A DNA stretch of 64,000 bases, taken from NCBI RefSeq assembly GCF_000417875.1, contig NW_006920869.1:1109759-1173758 (forward strand), given 5' to 3'. Positions 32,062 through 43,196 of this stretch are shown here, piece by piece (the first letter of the stretch is position 1; every line of letters begins with the position of its first letter). The DNA comes from Pseudozyma flocculosa PF-1. Its lineage: Eukaryota; Basidiomycota; Ustilaginomycetes; Ustilaginales; Ustilaginaceae. The notes under the pieces were generated by a model. It ran no database searches. It saw only the letters and a program-made list of their open reading frames with translations, and had not been told where the DNA came from. A program made the translations under genes and the position numbers.

Positions 32062-32524
32062 GATGGGCGAGATGCTGCCAATCTGTCCTACAAGGGGTTG
32101 AAGGGTTGACCGAAGATGCGGCTTGATCCAAGCAGAGGATGCCGCGCGCCTTTGCGGCAGTTCGATCTACTCTGTCGAGGGAGATGGCAGGTGGTGGTGG
32201 TGGTGGTGATGCAGCTGCCCGCAGAATCGACTCGAAGGGGCCAGGTGGGTGGGGCGGCCATGCCTGATGGCCAGCAGCATGTCGAGGCCAGGCACAGGGC
32301 TCTTGGCGCAGCTGGCCCGGCCTGGCTTGAGCAGCGGGCTGTGCTTCCGCAGAGAAGCGCGCGCCTGGCCGTGCGCCTGGGCTCAGTGTGGAGCAGCCAA
32401 GAATTCGGATGTCGGGTCCAAAGAAAGTCGCAGACATGGCCATGGCCCCCGCCCGCTCGTTCCACCCTTGGCATCCGACCACCACCTCACTAGCCCTTGA
32501 GCGGCCCACACGACCGACCCAAGC
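32062..32524. other. Compact divergent promoter (HUA1 / PPIL3)
   Basis: 463 bp, no TATA on either side. Contains a GGT tract at 32190-32208 and CCTGGC-rich sequence. Probably one shared constitutive promoter region. Confidence 0.55.
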
Positions 32525-33355
32525 ATGTCAGTCACGCTACATACAAGCCTCGGGGACCTCAAGGTGAGCCTTCAGCGCCCTCTGCCCGCTTTCAGACCGG
32601 GACGCTTTGCTGATCCGCCTCCCTTGCACGCGCCAGATCGAGGTGTTTTGCGAGACGGTGCCCAGGGCAGCAGAGAACTTCCTCGGACACTGCGCAGCGG
32701 GGACATACGACGATGTCAAGTGGCACAGGAACATCAAGGGTGAGCATGCTCGTTGATCCGGGCCGTCGACACGGAAGTATCGCTGACCCGATGTCCGCAC
32801 ATCGCGCTCGCTGCCACAGCCTTCATGATCCAGGTACGTCCACCTCTCGGCACATGCGTCGTATCCGCGCACGTCGCTCACACCTGCTCGATCTCTCTCC
32901 CATTCTCCTATGCTTGGAACAGACGGGCGATCCGACCGGTACAGGCAAAGGCGGCCAGTCGATATGGGGCAAGCCGTTCGCCGACGAGATCCGGGCGACA
33001 CTCAAGGTAAGCTGCGCCGCCACGGGCTTCGCGCCGTTCTCGTCGTCCCATTCCCTGACACCGATATTCGCCTGCTGCTGGCCCTCAGTTCAATGCCCGG
33101 GGCATCGTGGCGCTGGCCAATTCGGGTCCCAACACCAACAAGTCGCAGTTCTTCATCACGTACGCCAAGCAGCCGCACCTCGACGGCAAGTACACCATTC
33201 TCGGCAAGGTCATCGATGGCGCCGAGGATGGCGGCACGCTCGACGCCATGGAAAAGGTGCCCGTCGACGAAAAGAACCGTCCCATCCACGAGATCCGTAT
33301 GAAGGGCGTCACAATACATGCCAACCCGGTTGCCGCCAAGGCCAGCGGGCGGTAG
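32525..33355 (+). CDS. Cyclophilin-type peptidyl-prolyl isomerase, PPIL3-like
   Basis: Cis-trans prolyl isomerase of the small spliceosome-associated PPIL3 class. Exons 32525-32563, 32637-32739, 32820-32833, 32923-33006 and 33089-33355; 168 aa (human PPIL3 has 161). The 14-nt third exon encodes AFMIQ across the junctions and is required to rebuild [19 protein letters not shown]. Other family blocks are [19 protein letters not shown] at the N terminus, [51 protein letters not shown] and KVIDG. The active-site Arg (HRN) and FMIQ block are present. All four introns (73-89 nt) have GT/AG ends and preserve the frame. No targeting signal, so nuclear or cytosolic. Confidence 0.93.
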
Positions 33356-33686
33356 CAGGCAAACCCGTGCAATGGAAACAGACGTCAACGAGAGCCGAAA
33401 GCGATGTCAGCGATGGCGTGCCACCGCTGATGCACTGTCCGCCCGTCAGAAGCTCGAGATCGAGCAAGGACGACCCTTTGCTTTCGAAACAAGGAAAAGC
33501 GACAGTGAATTTCGGGCAAGGACAGTGAAGAGGGCCTGCAGAGAGGCCGTGCGGGCAGCCGGACAAGGAGCGATGAGGTGGTCGGAAGCAAGTTGGGTGG
33601 CGGCAACGGCGATGCAAGCCAAAGAAGCGGATGCTCTACCGCCCAGGCACGACGCCGTCAGTGCCTTAGGTAGCAGTGCGAGCTCC
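33356..33686. other. Convergent 3' intergenic region
   Basis: 331 bp between converging 3' ends. No gene seen. Confidence 0.55.
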
Positions 33687-34628
33687 TCATGACGATGCAT
33701 AGCCGTTGATGGCCTGGTACGGCGCCTGCCCAGGTGCGTACGAGGCGGATCCGCTGATCTGACCAGCGCCCGGGGCGAACATATTCGGGTCGGCCTGGTG
33801 GAAGCTGACCGCCTGCGAAGACGATGCAGGAGCTCCTCCCGCGCCCTGCTGCGCGGCATTGCCGCTGGCGGCGGCAGCGACGGCGGCATCACCGGCTGGA
33901 TCCTGGACGCCGAAGAGTTGGGGGTACTGCGCGACGGCCTGCGTCATGGGAATCGGGCCGCTCCACCCTTTCAGCCAAATCCACGTGGCTGCGGGTCGCA
34001 AATCAAGCGGGTCGGGAACTCAGCTGGACGTTTCGCGTTTGCAGACCACATCAAGACCGAAATGGCGGTGCTGTCGACTCACGATTCTTGCACGACCCAT
34101 GGTCATGCTGGCCGGGCTCAGTGTGGAACAGCGTGTCCGCGAATCCTCGCTTCCTCCTGACGCCATTGCAGAAGGAAACAGGGCCGGGATTAAGGTCGTC
34201 AGACTCCAGCAGCCCTCCTGAGGGCCATGCGGCGAATAGGTTGACTTACAGGCCTCCTACCCGGATCTTGCCCGATTCGGGGTCGACGGCTGCGACAGAG
34301 GTAAGCAGAGCCGCCTGTCAGCAGGCCCATTCCGCAAACGATATGCCAAGAGGGACGAATGGCGATACCCACGAATCACTCGTCCCTCCTTGGTGCACAG
34401 ATAGTTCCTCGTCGCCCACATGAGGTAGCGATCCTTAAACGCGCTGCCCAGGTTGCGGGCAAAGAGGCGACGAGAGGACGTGTGGCGGTGGCCGACGACG
34501 CCCGGAGTCTGTTGGCTAGAGCTTGGCAGGGGAGTGGCTGTGGTGATTGCGGAGATGAGTGCGAGACAGACAAGGAGGGTAGGGAGCAAGCCATGATGGC
34601 CGCTGTAGCCAACCTTGCCGGGCATCAT
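33687..34628 (-). CDS. Small secreted orphan protein, four exons
   Basis: I do not recognise this protein. Model on the minus strand: exons 34628-34373, 34289-34250, 34156-34083 and 33988-33687; 223 aa. The N terminus is MMPGKVGYSGHHGLL then PTLLVCLALISAITTATP, a good signal peptide. The mature part has two cysteines, one early (NYLCTKEG) and one later (DHGSCKNP), and Trp/Tyr-rich segments (YLMWATRNYL, TWIWLKGWSGPIP). It ends in an Ala/Gly/Gln/Ser-rich tail (YAPGQAPYQAINGYASS). The GT/AG introns of 83, 93 and 94 nt keep frame. Exon 3 is the least certain because it was chosen to reconcile phases. A TATAAG box lies about 120 bp upstream. No membrane helix besides the signal, so an extracellular role is inferred. 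Confidence 0.65.
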
Positions 34629-34746
34629 CGCAGAGAGACGGGGAGAGACCTCCAGAAGAGGTGGGGAGAGGCGGCGTTGGGAGCGATTCTAGAGGAGAAG
34701 GAGTCGCGGACGGAAGAGGGAGACCGCGAGCGACCCTGGCTGCTCT

Positions 34747-34752
34747 CTTATA
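34747..34752 (-). promoter_or_regulatory. TATA box of small secreted orphan
   Basis: TATAAG on the minus strand, about 120 bp upstream of ATG 34628. Confidence 0.65.
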
Positions 34753-35434
34753 AGGACCGCATGCCAATGAAGAGCCACCATCTCGTCGGGGCTGGGCTCG
34801 ACGTGGCGACTTCATATCGTGCTCCCGGCTCGGGGCGTCGATAGGTCCACCACCGAACGGCGCCGCCCCGTAGTGGGACCGCCGTTGAGCGAGGATAGTA
34901 CGTAGTAGGAACGATGGCACAGTACGTGGGTGCCATGGGTGGCGACGCCGGGCGACTGCTGCGGCAAGCAGTGCCGGCGGTCCGGGCTGCGCGCTGTGCC
35001 ATGCTGCGCAGGACGAGACGAGACGAGGCGAAAGGTTTTCGTGGGCTCGTTATGTTTTCATGCGGCGCTCCCCGCGACTGACCCCCGCATGGCATGGCCC
35101 TGTCGCAAGGGTCGTCGCTCGGGTTGGTTGGGCCCCCTGGCGCGCGGCGGGCCCCCTGGTAACGAAGCCCTCTGGCGAGCCGGCCGCCGTCTCCACCGGC
35201 CAGGGAGAGCCCGTGGTGCCAAAGACTCTAACGCCAAAGTATCGCGGATTCCTGGTGTCAGAGCCGTCGCCTCCGGTGACACCGCAAACGAGGGGCCCAC
35301 AGGCAGGCCGGGGGCGGAGGGCGGCCCTCGTGCGGCGGCGGCGCGTGCCCCGACCGACAAGCAGCCGAAGGCCCACGGAGGCGCTGCTGCTGCCGTTGCT
35401 TCTCTACCGCACCGAATTAATCTTAATCGAAGCG

Positions 35435-35461
35435 CGGTGCGGTGCGGTGCGGTGCGGTGCG
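35435..35461. repeat. (CGGTG)n pentanucleotide tract
   Basis: Five tandem CGGTG units, then CG, about 365 bp upstream of the PQ-loop gene start. Confidence 0.9.
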
Positions 35462-35826
35462 GCGGCCTGGCGCGGCGAGAAAAACGGCACACCAGCGGCC
35501 CAGGCCTGGCCGCTCAAACAAAAAGAAGGCCCCTGCCGCTGGCTGGATGGCTGGCCCTTGGCTGGACCTTGACAGCCAGCCGCCTCTGCGTGCCTCTCCG
35601 GCCTCCGACTTGCCTCATCCCCCGCCACCTCTTCTGGCCGCCCTCTCATCCTGTTGCTCCTCGATCCTACCTCCTCTTTGGTCAACAGCACCACGAACAA
35701 CAACCTAATTCAGCGACCACACTCGGGCAGAGCGACGCTCTCCGCACGACTTACCATCGCCACCAGCCACAAGCCACTCGGGCCGAGTCTAGCGCCGGCA
35801 CCCAGGAGGGAGCCCGCCTTTCCGCG

Positions 35827-37622
35827 ATGAGCTATACGCCGGCGCCATCGCCGCTGCCGCCGTTCGAGGCGCTGCACGAGACTGGCAGCTGCCACGCCCA
35901 CCACGATCCCGTCACGCTCTCTCTGTCGGTCTTTCTCTGCGTCGGTCTCGTTGTCTCGTACCTGCCCCAGCTCCTCCGCATCATCCTCAACCGCACCTCG
36001 CAGGGCTTCTCGCCCTGGTTCCTCCTGCTCGGTGCCACCTCGAGCGCATCCAGCTTCCTCAACGTCGTGGCCCTCCAGTGGAATGTCGTACGCTGCTGTT
36101 CGGTCCTGTCCGGCGGCCAGTGCGCGGAGAGCCTGCTCGGCATCGCTCAGGTCGGCCTCCAGTGGCTCCTGTTCAACTCGGTGTGAGTGGGCATGCCGGG
36201 CCTGGATGCTTCGCTGCTTTCCTCTCGCCCATCCTCTCGGCTGACTCTCCTCCGCCTCCCTGGTCTGCTCTCCGCCCCTGGGCAGGTTCGTGCTGTACCT
36301 GATGTACTATCCCAAGGAGCTGCGCTACGAGCAGGCCATTGCACTGCCCGTCTCGGCCCAGGAAGATGCCGAAGCAGAGCAGGCTCGCGCCCGTGCACGC
36401 CGCGCCGCTCGCAAGGTGGCAGCGAAGCGGATGGGCCAGTCGACTGACGAGCGCACCCAGCTGCTCGACGCGCCATCCGCCAGCATCCGACGCAAAGGCA
36501 AGCGGTCAGGCAAGTCGACCGACGAAGACGTCTCGTCCGGCTCGGAAAACTCTGACCTCGACTCGGTCGACAGCCACATTGCTCAGAACTACAGCACCCT
36601 CAATGTACCCGACAACGGCGGCAACGACACCAGCTCCGACGAGGGCGAGAGGGACGCCGACGAGGCTGCGGTCGACGTCGCCGATGCTTCCGCCTTCCAC
36701 AGCGACGGTTCGGCCTTCCGCAGGGAGACGAGCAGCAGCGCCTTCTCCCGCTTTGCGCCTGCATTCTGGCCGATGTGGAAGGCGCCCGCCTCGGGCCGCG
36801 GCGGCATGGATGCGATTGAGGAAGGTCGGGTCTCTGACCCAGCGCAGAAACGCCAACGCCACCAGGAGCTCCTCGCCGGCGCACCCCGCGGCCTGCGACG
36901 CATCGATACCGAGAGGAGGAACCGCCTCGCTGCTCGGCGTGTGCCCAAGACTCGGCAGCGCAAGACCGAGGAGTGGGGGCTCGCCGTGGCCCTGGCGTGG
37001 GTTGTGTTGATCCACTTTGTCTTTATCGCCTCGATGACGCTGCTGCTCGTCACATCGCTGCCGACCAACTCGTTCCCGCCGCCGGAAGAGGTGTCGATCT
37101 TCAGCAGCGGCAGCAGCCTCGTGGCAGCGACGACGTCGCACCACGGGTCGATGGCGCACGCCTTTGGACCTTCGTCGCGGCTGCTCGTATCGAGGTGGGC
37201 CGTCTTCCTCGGCACCTCGGCCGTGGTGCTCGCCATGGGGCAGTACCTGCCCCAGATCATCTATACTGCGCGCACGCAGCTGGTGGGCAGCCTGAGCATC
37301 CCGATGATGTGCCTCCAGGTGCCCGGCAGCGCCATCTTTGTCTACTCGGTGAGTGGATCGAGGTCAGATCGGGTCGACGCAGAGGTGTCGCCGCCTTTCT
37401 GCCGGTAGCCACCGCTGACCTTCAGACACGACCTATCCGCCTCTCTCCGCCCCTGCACAGCTCGCGCTTCAACCAGGCACGGGCTGGTCGTCGCTGGCAG
37501 CCTTCATTCTCACCGGCTTCTTCCAGCTGGTGCTCCTCGTCCTGTGCGTTGCGTGGAGGATCCGCCAGCACCGCGCGGGCATCGACGACTTCGGCCGTCC
37601 CCTCACCATGGTCTCGCTCTAG
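35827..37622 (+). CDS. PQ-loop repeat membrane protein
   Basis: Seven-helix-type membrane protein of the PQ-loop (SWEET/cystinosin/Ypq) superfamily, likely a vacuolar or endomembrane amino-acid or solute transporter. Exons 35827-36182, 36286-37348 and 37461-37622; 526 aa. The first PQ motif is YLPQ at 45-48 in SYLPQLLRIILNRTSQGFSP. The second is QYLPQ at 438-442 in GQYLPQIIYTARTQLVGSLS. A long hydrophilic loop of about 200 residues, rich in Ser, Asp and Arg (for example TQLLD, then SGSENSDLDSVDSH), separates the two halves. That loop is much longer than in yeast Ypq proteins and may carry sorting or phosphorylation sites. The splices restore helices at VFVLYLMYY and VYSLALQPGTGWSSLAAFIL. No substrate can be named. 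Confidence 0.88.
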
Positions 37623-37786
37623 ATCCAGGGGCTCAGGCGTGTTCCAACCCGTCCACCTTCGCACGCGCCGTCGGGATGCGCAGTGCCACCAAGGTCATGG
37701 TCATTGGCTGTCCGTTATAAACCCTCATTGAAACATTTTGCTCGAAACGGACTCGAATCGCTATATCTGCCCTCCGCCGCGCCCCA

Positions 37787-39001
37787 TCACCACGCAAATA
37801 CAGGCTTGAGGACCTCGCCGCTCTTGGCAGCGCGCACCGCCTCGTCGACCTGGTCTGGCCTGTACACCTTGACGGCCTTTTTGAGCACGTCAAAGGCGCC
37901 CTGCTTGACGAGGTCGAGCATCTGCGGCAGCAGCCGCTCGGGGATGGACGCGCCCTCGACGATGCTCGAGATGAGGAGGCCCTTGTTGAGGACGTAGAAG
38001 GCGTCGAAGCTCAGCTCGGTGCCGGCGGGCGGGGCGCCGACGACGCAGAGGTGGCCCTTGGACGCGAGCGAGTGGACGGCGTGGCGGAAGACGGTGCTGT
38101 TGCCGGTGGCGTCGACGATGAGGTCGACACCCTCGCCGTCGGTCATGCCCTTGAGCTTTGCTGCGGGGTCGGGCTCGCCGGGTCCATCGCTGGTGGCTTC
38201 GAGCGGATCGAATGCGTGGATAGCACCGGCCTCTAGGGCGAGCTGACGCCGGGACGCCGTCGGCTCGACGGCGATGATCCTCTCGATGCCCTCGGCCTTG
38301 GCAGCGATGACGGCTCCCAAGCCGACGGCGCCAATGCCAAAGACGGCGAGGCTGCGGGGTCGGAAGGGCGTCCCGCTGCCTGTCGCCTGGCTCCACGCCG
38401 CGGCATGGCACGGGATCAAGTGGTTGCGGACCGTGCCGAAGCCGGTCTGGAAGCCGCATCCAAACGAGCAGACCAGGTCGAAGGGCAGGTCGTCGGCTAC
38501 CTTTACGAGCGACGTTTGGCGGCATATCGAGGTCTGCGCAAAGCTGCTCTGACCAAAGAAGCCGATCGCCGCCCGCTCGCTTCCCTCGCCGCGCTCGATG
38601 AGTCGGACGCCGTGCGGGGCGCGACCTTCTCCTCGCTCGAAGCCGAAGTTATACTCCACGCCGCGGGTGCACGCCGACGTGTACGAGTGTCGGCAGGTGG
38701 TGCACTGCCCGCACGCCGCAAACGTGGCCAGCACGCGGTCGCCCACCGCGAGCGGACCGGCGTACCCGCGAGGAAGCCGTCGGACGATGCCAGCACCCTC
38801 GTGTCCGAGCACCGCCGGGAACCTGCCGGGAATGTGGCCCGATGCGACGGCCAGGTCGGTATGGCACAGTCCGCTATGCGTGAACTCGACCACTGCCTCG
38901 TCGCTCCCCAGGTCGGACGTGTCGAGCTCGACTGTCTGTAGGGATAACGGCTCGCCCGGTGCCAGTGCGACCAGCGCTCGAGTGGTGATCTTGTCGGCCA
39001 T
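37787..39001 (-). CDS. Zinc-type alcohol dehydrogenase (aryl-alcohol dehydrogenase-like)
   Basis: NAD(P)-dependent medium-chain alcohol dehydrogenase. Single exon, 404 aa from ATG 39001-38999 (MADKITTRALVAL); the open frame begins 27 codons earlier without good context. Zinc ligands: Cys46 and the GHE pair His67/Glu68, and structural cysteines 97, 100, 103 and 111. The Rossmann motif is GIGAVG in LAVFGIGAVGLGAVIAAKAE. The overall order, including TSACTRG, FGFE and SSFAQTSI, resembles bacterial/fungal aryl-alcohol and benzyl-alcohol dehydrogenases (AdhC/XylB type). Substrate is inferred only from that resemblance. It is convergent with the PQ-loop gene and divergent from the sugar transporter across 2.2 kb. 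Confidence 0.88.
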   Translation of the reverse strand: MADKITTRALVALAPGEPLSLQTVELDTSDLGSDEAVVEFTHSGLCHTDLAVASGHIPGRFPAVLGHEGAGIVRRLPRGYAGPLAVGDRVLATFAACGQCTTCRHSYTSACTRGVEYNFGFERGEGRAPHGVRLIERGEGSERAAIGFFGQSSFAQTSICRQTSLVKVADDLPFDLVCSFGCGFQTGFGTVRNHLIPCHAAAWSQATGSGTPFRPRSLAVFGIGAVGLGAVIAAKAEGIERIIAVEPTASRRQLALEAGAIHAFDPLEATSDGPGEPDPAAKLKGMTDGEGVDLIVDATGNSTVFRHAVHSLASKGHLCVVGAPPAGTELSFDAFYVLNKGLLISSIVEGASIPERLLPQMLDLVKQGAFDVLKKAVKVYRPDQVDEAVRAAKSGEVLKPVFAW

Positions 39002-41207
39002 GGCGAAGGTGGTGGGCGGCGACAGGTGATGGTCGAGAGCCGCATGCCGACGTCGACAAGAGCTCATACTACCGGGGCCCATCTCCGAGGTGGAGGTGAA
39101 CGACGCTCGTCAAGCAGCAACGACGGCCGTCTCGGATGTGACGGGACTGTGTCGCGCGACAGAGGAACTATCGTCGGACCTCTTCGACCGAGGGCCAGCA
39201 AGCCAAGCCAAAAAGGGTTTGCCGACAGAGGGCCACCAAACTACGCCAGGGCCAACGCCGCCGCAGCTGCGACGTACGTGGCAGCCACATGGTGGGCCGC
39301 CTTCACTTCACGTACGTTTCGGCAAAGAGACCGAGCATCGCCACGGTCAAGCTGGCACGGCGGGCAAATCGCCGCCAAGATTTTGCGGGCGACGGCCGCC
39401 GTGGCCGAGCGGGTCGGGCCGTCCGCGCTGCTCCGCGCCCACCGCCGACGAGGAGCGGTCGGCCTATCCGTTCCGCTACGGTCAACGCCGAGCGCCTCTC
39501 TCTTTTCCCCGCTCGAGGTCATGCTTGAGGTCATGGTCGACGACGACGACGTCCACCGATCCATCTGGTCCACGACGACGGCGCTGTTCCTGGAGCTTGA
39601 TGGACCGCGTGCTCGCTTGTGAAGCAACGTACGATGTACGGTACCTCAAGGGGCAGCGATCCCGTGCCCATGCCATGAAGCCGGCGAAAAAGTTATTCGG
39701 CCGGTGACGTCGCGGGCCATCGGTCAGACGTCATCGCGCTCCATTGTCTGCCCGGTTTTCGAGGGTCCCCCCTGCCGCCCTTGGCAGGCCTCTTGGCTGC
39801 AGGCAGGACCATAAAGGAAGAAATTGTCCGAAAAAGCCTGCAGCTTCGGGGGATTTTTCTTTCGTTTCCGGCGTGCCTCGATCTGACGATAGCGGCACGT
39901 CAGCCGCAGCATTTTCAGCCTACCGTCGCCGGCTTGTTTGCAGCTTCACAACACCATCGACAGCAACGCAGAACGTACTTTGGGTCGGCGGGAGCGGGAG
40001 CTGGCCGGGACAGCGGGAAGAGGCCGTCGGCGCGAGGCCTGGCCAGAGGATCACGTACGGCGTGGAGCTGCGCGCCGCTTGATCACGGTGACGACACCCC
40101 AGAAAGGCGGCAAGGCGCGCGGTGCGTTCGAGACAGGCAGGCGTAAGACGAGGCGGGGGGCGGCATCTTGGCTTGGCAGTTGTCGCCCGGCCTCGTTGCA
40201 CTGTAACTACCTAGCCACCTCTCGTCGGAGCCTGAGCTCGGCAGGAGGGCGGTCGGTCGCGCGGTCATGCTGGTCATCCGCCTCGCTTTCCTCGAACCTG
40301 GCTGCATTCCCCGCCATCCTCCCCGCGTGTATTCTTGGGCATGAAAAGGAGACGGGGCGATGATGGACCATATGGGAGGCGCTAGAAGGGGCATCAGCGA
40401 GCTTCGTCGCGGGGATGGCAGCGGTCAGACCTGGCCAGGCCGTCGTCTCTCGGAGCGCGACGGCCTTCTCAGTGCGCCCCACTGACCTGTGCAGCGCTGT
40501 GGGCTAAGATCGAGGGGTGCAAACCGGCAGGAGGACTGGGGCGGTCAAAACGAGCGACGATGCGGATGTGCGGCCATCTGTCCGGTGCTAGACGCACGAT
40601 GCAAACCGTCAAAGCAGGCAGAGGCAAGGCTAGGGAGAGCGGGTCGGGCCAACTTCTTCCTCGTTTCAGGCATCGACAAGCCTTGCTGGACAGATCGACG
40701 CTGCCTGGCAACCCAATCCCTTGAGCCCAAACAGCCCGACTCGGAGCGGCGCCGCTGCCCAATTCGGCCCGTTGCACACAACCCACTCTGTCGCATTCCG
40801 CCTTTGGCTCATTTCGCTCGGCGGCCGGACCTGCCCCTCTCTGCCCGCCTGCTTGCAAGCCTTGCTTGCTGGTCGGCTCTGGATGCCTGCGCCATCATCT
40901 CTGGGCCCCCGCGGCATCAACCCCGAGAAAGGGCCCAAAACGCAGCGGGGATCCCCTCTGGGGTCGGAGCCCCAAGCCCAAGCCCCCCTCCTCAGGCCGC
41001 CATGTGCGCGTCAGCGAAAGTACTTAAAGCTTAGGCCCTTGTCAAGCAACCCTTCGCGCGACACCCTTTCCCCCTTTCAAGGCTCCCTTCCGCCATCATC
41101 CACGGTAGCGGTCAGCATCCATCACACTCCTCTCGACGACGCCGCACCTTGCCTCGTCCACGTTTTCCCACCTTCTTTCTCCCTCCGACCGCACGACTAC
41201 CGCCAAC
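39002..41207. other. 2.2 kb divergent gene-free region
   Basis: Upstream of both the alcohol dehydrogenase and the sugar transporter. No frame has credible protein features. CTTAAAG near 41023 could serve as a weak TATA for the transporter. The long shared upstream region would fit strong carbon regulation, but this is inference. Confidence 0.5.
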
Positions 41208-42957
41208 ATGACCTTCACCATCCGTGGCACGCCGATCGGATGGCTGACCATCTTCATCGCCGTCCTGGCGTCGATGGGAGGCTTCCTGTTCGGTTGGGAC
41301 ACGGGTCAGATCTCGGGCCTCATCGAGATGGACGACTTCAAGGAGCGCTTCGCACAGGGCCCGCCCGGCGAGAAGGACTGGAACGTCTGGATCGAGGGCG
41401 TCATCGTCTCGCTCCTCAGTGTCGGCACGGCCATCGGCGTCATGTGCGGCGCCCCCATCGCCGACTGGCTCGGCCGTAGGTGGGCCATGACCGTCGAGTG
41501 TGTCGTCTTCTCGATCGGCGTCATCATCCAGGTCACCTCCTTCACCGCTTGGTACCAGGTCGCCATCGGCCGTCTCGTCACCGGTCTCGGTGTCGGTGCC
41601 CTCTCCGCCGCTGTCCCCCTCTACCAGTCCGAGACGGTGCCCCGACAGGTCCGTGGTGCCCTCGTCGGCACGTACCAGGTGAGTTGCCCCCCACGCTTCC
41701 GAACGCAGAATTGCCCGTCGCGTCACCTGTCAGGAAATTCGCCGCTCACCACCTCCGTCCTTCCCGTCGCGACGCCACATCGTCTCGCCACACCTCGTCC
41801 ATCGTCGCCCTCTCGATCAGCTTTTCATCACGTTCGGTATCTTGCTCGCCTACTGCACCAACATTGGCACTCGGGACTACAACAACTCGGGTCAGTGGCG
41901 AGTCCCCATCGCCCTGGGCATCTTTTTCGCGGCGATTCTGGGCGTCGGCATCCTCTTCTGCCCCGAGTCGCCACGATGGCTCGCCGCTCGAGGCAGGAAC
42001 GAGGAGGCCTACCGCGCCTGCGCCGCCGTCCGTGGCGCTAAGTACGGAGACGGAAACCCCTGGGTCGAGGCCGAGTACCAGGACATTATCGCCGCCGTCA
42101 AGCGCGACGAGCACCTCGGACAGGCGTCGTGGATCGAGTGCTTCCACCGCCCCAACAAGACCCTCTACCGCACCCTCCTCGGCATGGCCCTCCAAGCTGG
42201 ACAGCAACTCACCGGCGCCAACTACTTCTTCTATTTCGGTGTCTCGATCTTCCGCTCCACGGGTCTATCGGATTCGTTCGTTACCCAGATCATTCTGGGC
42301 GCCGTCAACTTCTTCTGCACGTTCCTGGGCCTTTACAACATGGAGCGGTTCGGTCGCCGCAAGCCTCTGGTCTTCGGCGCGCTGTGGATGTCGTTCTGGC
42401 TCTTCGTCTTTGCCATTGCGGGCATCGTCGGCGGTCCGACCGAGGACGAGATCTCTCCGGGCGTCGGCAAGCTGCTTATCGTCGCCGCGTGCCTCTTCAT
42501 CCTCGGATACGCGTCGACCTGGGCGCCGGGCATCTGGATCTTTGTCGGCGAGACCTTCAGCCTGCGCACGCGTGCGCGCCAGGCTGCGCTGGCGACGCTG
42601 TCCAACTGGACGTGGAACTTCCTGATCGGCTTCTTTTCGTCGCCCATCGCCTCGGACATCCATTTTGCCTACGGCTTCGTCTTTGCCGGCTGCAACCTGG
42701 CCAACGCCGTTATCGCCTACTTCTTCGTCTACGAGACGGCCGACCTGTCGCTCGAGGCCATCGACGACATGTACAACGACCCGACGTGCAAGCCGTGGAA
42801 GAGCAGCGACTGGGTGCCCGCCGGCTACGAGTCGCGCGACCAGATCAAGAACAAGGACGAGGGCCAGGCCGCCGAGGTCGGAGAGTGGAGCAAGTCGCCT
42901 TCGGCCATCCCCGGCGAGCAGGAGAAGAATAAGGCCAACCCGCTCCAGGTCGCGTAG
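41208..42957 (+). CDS. MFS sugar transporter (hexose/sugar porter family)
   Basis: Twelve-helix plasma-membrane sugar:proton symporter-type carrier. Exons 41208-41678 and 41821-42957, 142-nt intron, 535 aa. Sugar porter marks: GGFLFGWDTGQISGLIEM (helix 1), ADWLGRRWAM (loop 2-3 motif), GRLVTGLGVGALSAAVPLYQ then SETVPRQVRG (family signature), CPESPRWLAARGR (PESPR motif after helix 6), QAGQQLTGANYFFYFG (QQxTGxNxxxYY-like helix 7), ERFGRRK, and WAPGIWIFVGETFSLRTRAR (helix 10). PETK-like end is YETADLSLEAIDDMY. The C terminus is hydrophilic and lacks long signalling-tail features of Snf3/Rgt2. Specificity (glucose, xylose or other) is not readable. Confidence 0.93.
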
Positions 42958-43112
42958 GGCGGACACCCTTGCCCTCGATGCGCCTGCTCGAGCGTGCGCT
43001 GCTCCTCCCTCTCTCGCCGCCGCTCGCAGAACGATAACGGCATCATGGCCGTCCTGCCTCCCATCTGCTTGCTTGCATCTGTAGCATCTCCCCATCTCCT
43101 CTCTCTCTCTCT

Positions 43113-43132
43113 NNNNNNNNNNNNNNNNNNNN
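43113..43132. other. Assembly gap (20 N)
   Basis: Exactly 20 N inside a CT-dinucleotide tract followed by CGTACGTACGTAC; true length of the repeat is unknown. Confidence 0.97.
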
Positions 43133-43159
43133 CGTACGTACGTACTCCCTCCCTACCTC

Positions 43160-43161
<2 letters not shown>

Positions 43162-43194
<33 letters not shown>
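43162..43194. repeat. (CT)n microsatellite
   Basis: About 33 bp of perfect CT units just downstream of the gap; probably one tract with the CT run before the gap. Confidence 0.92.

Positions 43195-43196
<2 letters not shown>

Larger units (their letters stand above)
34629..35826. other. Divergent region (secreted orphan / PQ-loop gene)
   Basis: Contains the orphan's TATA box, a CGGTG pentanucleotide tract at 35435-35461, and CT-rich sequence before the PQ-loop gene. No gene seen. Confidence 0.55.
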
